Source: DSNY01 sp016861185 (GTDB lineage: Bacteria; Pseudomonadota; Gammaproteobacteria; Burkholderiales; Burkholderiaceae_F). From it: 64,000 bases of DNA. A model generated the notes under the pieces. It did no database searches and was not told the DNA's origin. It worked only from the letters and a program-made list of their open reading frames with translations. Positions within the stretch are counted from its first letter, which is position 1; each line of letters starts with the position of its first letter. This document shows, piece by piece, positions 59,346 through 64,000 of this stretch. The stretch spans positions 1 to 64,000 of the forward strand of contig SZOR01000009.1 of NCBI GenBank assembly GCA_030263275.1, in the 5' to 3' direction. The translations under genes and the position numbers were made by a program.

Positions 59346-59888
59346 TCACTTCTTCTCGGTCGGCTGCTGGAACGGGAAGCCAGTGAACATCGAACGCGCC
59401 TGGTTCTGCATGTTTTCCTGCATCTGCACGAACAGGTTCTTCGACTGCTCGATGTAGTTCGTCATCATCGACTGGATCATCGGCGCCTGCATGTTGACGA
59501 ACTGCGTCCACATCTCGGGGCCGATCTTGTTCGTCTCGTAGAACGCCTTGCTCTGCTCCTGCAGCTTGGCCTGGATGTCAATGAAGGCCTGGATGTTCTT
59601 CTCCAGATATGAACCCATGATCCCCTGCATCGCGTTTCCGTAGAAGCGGATGATCTGCGCGAGCATCTGCGCCGAGAACATCGGCATGCCGCCCGACTCC
59701 TCCTCGAGGATGATCTGCAGCAGGATCTGGCGCGTCAGGTCTTCGCCGCTCTTGGCGTCGACCACCTGGAAGTTCTCGTGCTCCAGCACGAGCTGCTTGA
59801 CGTCTGCCAGCGTGATGTAGGTGCTCGTCTGCGTGTCGTACAGACGGCGGTTCGGGTACTTCTTGATGAGGCGGAGTCCGGCGGGCAT
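59346..59888 (-). CDS. phaR: PHA synthesis repressor PhaR
   Basis: A 180-residue regulator of polyhydroxyalkanoate genes that binds DNA and PHA granules. Residues 1-65 are the PHB-accumulation regulatory domain (IKKYPNRRLYDTQTSTYITLADVK); the following helices are rich in Gln, Met and Phe (MQAPMIQSMMTNYIEQSKNLF). Two starts are possible: ATG at 59888, preceded by AAGGGA, or a GTG at 59906 that adds MKGKRS. The first matches the family N-terminus (MPAGLRLIKKYPNRR). It is the last gene of the pha locus, 245 bases after phaB, with an inverted repeat in the space. Confidence 0.95.
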   Translation of the reverse strand: MPAGLRLIKKYPNRRLYDTQTSTYITLADVKQLVLEHENFQVVDAKSGEDLTRQILLQIILEEESGGMPMFSAQMLAQIIRFYGNAMQGIMGSYLEKNIQAFIDIQAKLQEQSKAFYETNKIGPEMWTQFVNMQAPMIQSMMTNYIEQSKNLFVQMQENMQNQARSMFTGFPFQQPTEKK

Positions 59889-59976
59889 GCTGCGTTTTCC
59901 CTTCACGATGCTGCGCCGCGCGCGGTGTTGCTCCGCAGGACGGCAGGGGCGTTCCCTTCTATCGATGGGTCGCGCT

Positions 59977-60000
59977 AAATGCTTGAGCGCGCGCGCATTT
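59977..60000. promoter_or_regulatory. Inverted repeat upstream of phaR
   Basis: AAATGC (59977-59982) and GCATTT (59995-60000) are exact complements 12 bases apart. On the minus strand a TAAAAT (60002-59997), a possible -10 for phaR, overlaps the upstream arm. A repressor that blocks its own promoter would fit, and PhaR is known to autoregulate in other bacteria. The recognised sequence in this lineage is not known to me. Confidence 0.35.
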
Positions 60001-60103
60001 TAGCCGAAGGTTCGCACCCGTTCGGAAGGCCTTGCGCGGCGCAACGCCCGGCGCGCGGCTGATGCGGCGCATGAAGCGCGCGCGCGTCCTAGAGTGACGC
60101 GCC

Positions 60104-60122
60104 GTCCCCGCGGGCCGGGGAC
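60104..60122 (-). terminator. Hairpin after phaB
   Basis: GTCCCCG (60104-60110) and CGGGGAC (60116-60122) form a 7-pair stem with a 5-base loop, 11 bases after the phaB stop. No T-tract follows, so it is likely a weak or stabilising 3' structure of the phaCAB message. Confidence 0.5.
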
Positions 60123-60133
60123 CGCGCGCGCCA

Positions 60134-60868
60134 TCACCCCATGTGCAGTCCGCCGTTGATGCTGAACTCGGCGCCGGTCGTGAAGGCGGCGTCGTCCGTG
60201 GTGAGCCAGCCGACGATCGAGCCGATCTCCTCGGCGCGGCCGAGGCGTTTGACGGGAATCGTCTGGATGATCTTCTCGCGAACATCCTCGCGCACCGCCA
60301 TCACCATGTCGGTCGCGATGTAGCCGGGCGCGACGGTGTTGACCGTGACCCCCTTGCTGGCCACCTCCAGCGCGAGCGACATCGTGAAGCCGTGCATGCC
60401 CGCCTTCGCGGCCGAGTAGTTGGTCTGGCCGAACTGGCCCTTTTCGCCGTTCACGGAACTGATGTTGACGATGCGGCCCCAGCCCTTGTCGAGCATGCCG
60501 TCGATCACCTGCTTGGTGACGTTGAACAGCGAATTCAGGTTGGTGTTGATCACCGCGTGCCAGTCGTCCAGCGACATCTTGCGGAAAACGCCGTCGCGCG
60601 TAATGCCGGCATTGTTGACGAGGATGTCGGGATTGCCGTGCTCGGCCTTGACCTTGTCGAACGCCGCCTTCGTCGACTCCCAGTCCGCGACGTTGCCGAC
60701 CGACACGTAGAACGTGTAGCCGGCCGCCTTCTGCTCGCCCAGCCACTTGTTGTAGTCGCGCGTCGGACCGCAGCCGGCGACGACCTTGTAGCCCATCTCG
60801 TGGAACTTGCGGCAGATGGCTGTACCGATGCCTCCCATGCCTCCGGTGACGTATGCAAGCTTGGTCAT
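60134..60868 (-). CDS. phaB: Acetoacetyl-CoA reductase PhaB
   Basis: A 244-residue short-chain dehydrogenase that reduces acetoacetyl-CoA to (R)-3-hydroxybutyryl-CoA with NADPH, the second step of PHB synthesis. It has the coenzyme loop TGGMGGIGTAI, NNAGITRD, the catalytic NISSVNGEKGQFGQTNYSAAK (Ser, Tyr and Lys; YxxxK is NYSAAK) and the C-terminal FSINGGLHMG. Length and the closing motif match PhaB of Cupriavidus. It is 119 bases downstream of phaA on the same strand. Confidence 0.97.
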   Translation of the reverse strand: MTKLAYVTGGMGGIGTAICRKFHEMGYKVVAGCGPTRDYNKWLGEQKAAGYTFYVSVGNVADWESTKAAFDKVKAEHGNPDILVNNAGITRDGVFRKMSLDDWHAVINTNLNSLFNVTKQVIDGMLDKGWGRIVNISSVNGEKGQFGQTNYSAAKAGMHGFTMSLALEVASKGVTVNTVAPGYIATDMVMAVREDVREKIIQTIPVKRLGRAEEIGSIVGWLTTDDAAFTTGAEFSINGGLHMG

Positions 60869-60987
60869 TGCTGTCTCCTATCGACTGATGGACCGGCGGT
60901 CGGCGAACGCGCCCACGGTCGGTCGGTTGATGATGCTCCGCCTCCGTTCGCTTCGGCTGCTCGAAGCCGACCGCCGACGAGAACCCG

Positions 60988-62166
60988 TCAGCGCTCCACC
61001 GCCAGCGCCACGCCCATCCCGCCGCCGATGCACAGCGACGCGAGCCCCTTCCTCGCGCCGCGCCGCTTCATCTCGTGCAGCAGCGTCACCAGGATGCGGC
61101 AGCCGGACGCGCCGATCGGGTGGCCCAGCGCGATCGCGCCGCCGTTGACGTTGATCTTCGACGTGTCCCAGCCCATCTCCTTGTTGACCGCGCAGGCCTG
61201 CGCGGCGAACGCCTCGTTGATCTCCATCAGGTCCAGGTCGGCCGCCCTCCAGCCCGCCTTCTCGAGCGTGCGCCGCGACGCCGGCACCGGCCCCATGCCC
61301 ATGATCTTCGGGTCGACGCCGGAGGATGCGAACGCCTTGATGCGCGCGAGCGGCGCCAGGCCCAAGGCCTTCGCCTTCGCTTCCGACATCACGACCACCG
61401 CCGCCGCGCCGTCGTTGATGCCGGACGCATTGCCCGCGGTCACCGAGCCTTCCTTGTCGAACGCGGGCTTCAAGCCTGCCAGCGCTTCCGCGTTGGTCTT
61501 GCGGTTGACGAACTCGTCGGTGTCGAACGAGACCGGATCGCCCTTCTTCTGCGGAATCAACACCGGGACGATCTCTTCCTTGAACTTGCCGGCGTCCTGC
61601 GCCGCCGCGGCCTTGCGCTGGGATTCGAGCGCGAACGCATCCTGCTGCGCGCGGTCGATGCCGTACTGCTTCGACACGTTCTCCGCGGTGATCCCCATGT
61701 GGTACTTGTTGTAGACGTCCCACAGGCCGTCGACGATCATCGAGTCGATCATCCTGACGTCGCCCATGCGGAAGCCGTCGCGCGAGCCGAGCAGCACATG
61801 CGGCGCGAGGCTCATGTTTTCCTGCCCGCCGGCGATCACGATCTCGGCGTCGCCGTTGGCGATCGCCTGCGCCGCGAGCATCACCGCCTTCAGCCCCGAG
61901 CCGCACACCTTGTTGATCGTCATCGCCGGCACCGCGACCGGCAGCCCGCCCTTGATCGCCGCCTGCCGCGCCGGGTTCTGCCCCGACCCGGCGGTCAGCA
62001 CCTGACCGAGGATCACCTCGTCGATCTGCTCGGGCTTGAGCTGCGCTCGTTTGAGCAGCTCGCCAATCACGATCGCGCCCAGTTCCGGCGCCGGCGTTTT
62101 CGCCAGCGTGCCGCCGAATTTGCCGATCGCCGTCCGCGCGGCGGCCACGATCACTGCCTGTGTCAT
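60988..62166 (-). CDS. phaA: Acetyl-CoA acetyltransferase PhaA
   Basis: A 392-residue biosynthetic thiolase that condenses two acetyl-CoA to acetoacetyl-CoA, the first PHB step. It shows Cys88 (NKVCGSGLKAVMLAAQ), the NEAFAAQACAV block, GHPIGASGCRI with the catalytic His, and CIGGGMGVALAVER at the end with the second Cys. The ATG at 62166 has GGAGTGGAG upstream. It lies 10 bases downstream of phaC. Confidence 0.97.
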   Translation of the reverse strand: MTQAVIVAAARTAIGKFGGTLAKTPAPELGAIVIGELLKRAQLKPEQIDEVILGQVLTAGSGQNPARQAAIKGGLPVAVPAMTINKVCGSGLKAVMLAAQAIANGDAEIVIAGGQENMSLAPHVLLGSRDGFRMGDVRMIDSMIVDGLWDVYNKYHMGITAENVSKQYGIDRAQQDAFALESQRKAAAAQDAGKFKEEIVPVLIPQKKGDPVSFDTDEFVNRKTNAEALAGLKPAFDKEGSVTAGNASGINDGAAAVVVMSEAKAKALGLAPLARIKAFASSGVDPKIMGMGPVPASRRTLEKAGWRAADLDLMEINEAFAAQACAVNKEMGWDTSKINVNGGAIALGHPIGASGCRILVTLLHEMKRRGARKGLASLCIGGGMGVALAVER

Positions 62167-62176
62167 TTCTCCACTC

Positions 62177-63985
62177 CTACGCTTTCTCTTTAACGTAACG
62201 GCCCGGGGCCGGTTCGATCACCTTGTACTTCGCGTTGCCGTAGCCCTTGGGTGCGGGCTTCTGCGCGCCGGCGAGCGGTGCGAGCCACTTCGACCAGTCG
62301 GTCCACCAGCTTCCGGGGTGTTCGGTCGCGCCATGCAGCCATGCTTCCGAATCGGCGGGCAAAGGTCCCGGCTTGCCGGTCCAGTAGCTGCGCTTGTTCT
62401 TCGACGGCGGGTTGATCGTTCCGGCGATATGCCCGCTCGCCCCGAGCACGAACTTCACGCCGCCCGGCTTGTTGCCCGGCAGCAGCCGCGCCGATGCGTA
62501 GGCGGCCTTCCACGGCACGATGTGATCTTCGCGCGCGGCGAACACGTAGGTGGGCACCTGGATCCGGTTCAGATCGACCGCGACGCCGCAGCACTTGATC
62601 TTGTTCGGCACGCGCAGGTTGTTCTCGAGGTACATGTTGCGCAGATACCAGGTGTACATCGGCCCCGGCAGGTTCGTGCTGTCGCCGTTCCAGTACAGCA
62701 GATCGAACGCCGGCGGCTGCTTGCCCTCGAGGTAGTTGTTGACGACGTAGTTCCACACCAGGTCGTTGGCACGCAGGCTGGAGAAGGTGTTGGCCAGATC
62801 GCGGCCCGGCATCAGCCCGCCCTTGCCTATCTGGTGCTCGCGCATCCGCACGTGCGCCTCGTCGATGAAGATGTCGAGCACGCCGGCGTCCTCGAAGTCG
62901 AGCAGCGCGGTCAGCATCGTCAGGCTCGCGACCGGATCCTCGCCGCGCGCGTACAGCACCGCCAGCGCGCACGCGACGATCGTTCCGCCGACGCAGAAGC
63001 CGAGCGCGTTGACCTGCTTCGATCCCGTGATCTCCTGCGCGACGTGGATCGCCGCGATCGGCCCCTTCTCGAGGTAGTCGTCCCAGGACATGAAACGTTC
63101 GGGCGCGTGCGGGTTCTTCCACGACACGACGAACACCGTATGTCCCTGTTCGACCGTGTAGCGGATCAACGAGTTGTCCGGCTGCAGATCGAGGATGTAG
63201 TACTTGTTGATGCAGGGCGGAATCATCACGTACGGCCGCGCGTAGACCTTGGCGGTCAGCGGTTTGTACTGGATCAGCTGCATCAGCTCGTTTTCGTAGA
63301 CGACCGCGCCTTCGGTGGTCGCGACGTTGCGGCCGACCTCGAACGCGCCCTCGTCGGTTTGCGAGATCTTGCCTTTCTGCAGGTCGCCGAACAGGTTCTT
63401 CAGCCCCTCCTTCAGGCTCTCGCCGCCGCTTTCCAGCAGCGTCTGCTGCGCTTTCGGGTTCAGCGCCAGGAAGTTCGACGGCGAGGCCGCGTCGACGAAC
63501 TGCGACACCGCGAAGCGGATACGCTTCTTCGTCTTCTTGTCCGCCTCGATGCTTTCGGCCATCCGGTTCAGGAACTCGGCGTTCAGCAGATACGCGCGCG
63601 CGTAGAAGGACGCCAGCGGGTTCTGCTGCCAGGCCGGATCGGAGAAGCGGCTGTCCTTGATCGGCTCGTCGGCCTTCTCCGGATGCTCGAAGAAGTCCGT
63701 CCAAAGGCGCGTCAGACGCTGCGCGTAGTCCTGCTGCAGCTCGATCATGCGTTCCGGCGACAGGCCGAGGCTCGGCACCTCGGTCGCCGGGCGCGGCATC
63801 GACGAGATGGCATTCCACCAATCGGCCCAGGGATTCTCCGGCGGGCGTCCGGACGTTCGCTGTGCCGCGGTCGCGGATTCGCCGCGTGCGGTCGGTCGCT
63901 CCTCCGCCGCTGCGGCCCGACGCCGGGCCGTGCTGGATCGGGTGGTCTTGCCGGCGCGTTTGCCGGCGCCGTTGCGGGTTGCCAT
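62177..63985 (-). CDS. phaC: Class I polyhydroxyalkanoate synthase PhaC
   Basis: A 602-residue polymerase that builds poly(3-hydroxybutyrate) from (R)-3-hydroxyacyl-CoA. The lipase-like box is GFCVGGT with the catalytic Cys331; the Asp (AREDHIVPW) and His (GASGHIAGTINPP) complete the triad. The N-terminal ~50 residues are Arg/Ala/Thr-rich and variable, as usual; the core begins at WNAISSMP. Only the 15 bases before the ATG are in the window; they contain CAGGAGGGG, a strong ribosome site. The promoter is beyond the right edge. Confidence 0.98.
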   Translation of the reverse strand: MATRNGAGKRAGKTTRSSTARRRAAAAEERPTARGESATAAQRTSGRPPENPWADWWNAISSMPRPATEVPSLGLSPERMIELQQDYAQRLTRLWTDFFEHPEKADEPIKDSRFSDPAWQQNPLASFYARAYLLNAEFLNRMAESIEADKKTKKRIRFAVSQFVDAASPSNFLALNPKAQQTLLESGGESLKEGLKNLFGDLQKGKISQTDEGAFEVGRNVATTEGAVVYENELMQLIQYKPLTAKVYARPYVMIPPCINKYYILDLQPDNSLIRYTVEQGHTVFVVSWKNPHAPERFMSWDDYLEKGPIAAIHVAQEITGSKQVNALGFCVGGTIVACALAVLYARGEDPVASLTMLTALLDFEDAGVLDIFIDEAHVRMREHQIGKGGLMPGRDLANTFSSLRANDLVWNYVVNNYLEGKQPPAFDLLYWNGDSTNLPGPMYTWYLRNMYLENNLRVPNKIKCCGVAVDLNRIQVPTYVFAAREDHIVPWKAAYASARLLPGNKPGGVKFVLGASGHIAGTINPPSKNKRSYWTGKPGPLPADSEAWLHGATEHPGSWWTDWSKWLAPLAGAQKPAPKGYGNAKYKVIEPAPGRYVKEKA

Positions 63986-64000
63986 TCGAGTCCCCTCCTG

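Overview
The window is a GC-rich stretch (coding DNA with heavy G/C at third positions) of a betaproteobacterial chromosome, most likely an uncultured or little-studied Burkholderiales-type lineage. The main arguments are the gene order tig-clpP-clpX-lon-HU-tRNA-Val-tRNA-Asp-ppiD, the phaC-phaA-phaB-phaR polyhydroxyalkanoate locus with a BktB-type second thiolase nearby, the hpnCDE squalene genes, the OmpR/EnvZ pair and the one-piece PurL. Genus cannot be decided from the sequence alone.

Layout. 1-1010: tail of a lower-GC, phage-like segment (two incomplete genes, one probably a tail tube protein), cut off abruptly against chromosomal DNA near 1045-1066. 1066-7088: small outer-membrane barrel, purL and an HDOD-domain signalling protein. 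7181-20760: an accessory metabolic island, centred on a LysR regulator, with two complete TRAP transporters. One runs with a DUF1445 protein (D-glutamate cyclase family), a DUF2848 protein and a fused 5-oxoprolinase; the divergent one runs towards a D-amino-acid dehydrogenase. 20770-24664: NAD(P)HX repair enzyme, tesA/ybbA pair and mnmH. 24690-33401: protein quality-control block (ppiD, HU, lon, clpX, clpP, tig) with three tRNA genes. 33502-36509: hpnCDE. 36516-42486: radA, alr, lplT, a family-4 uracil-DNA glycosylase, rimI and tsaB. 42542-48523: DUF1501/DUF1800 pair, a small secreted LTPEQR-repeat protein, ompR-envZ interrupted by a repeat element, and a rhodanese. 48520-54506: ispF, ispD, mfd, serB and a small membrane protein. 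54523-63985: DUF2442/DUF4160 pair, bktB, a DMT exporter, a GST, rimO and phaR-phaB-phaA-phaC.

Genes are tightly packed. Many neighbours share a 4-base stop/start overlap (DctQ/DctM/DUF2848, ispD/ispF/rhodanese, tsaB/rimI, mfd/serB, hpnD/hpnE, rimO/GST), which suggests translational coupling. No stretch above 300 bases lacks a gene. No CRISPR array, insertion sequence, rRNA or replication origin was seen.

The most interesting unit is the LysR/TRAP island. Its enzymes fit a route from D-glutamate through 5-oxoproline to glutamate, with a second transporter feeding a D-amino-acid dehydrogenase. This is an inference from families and layout, not a demonstrated pathway.
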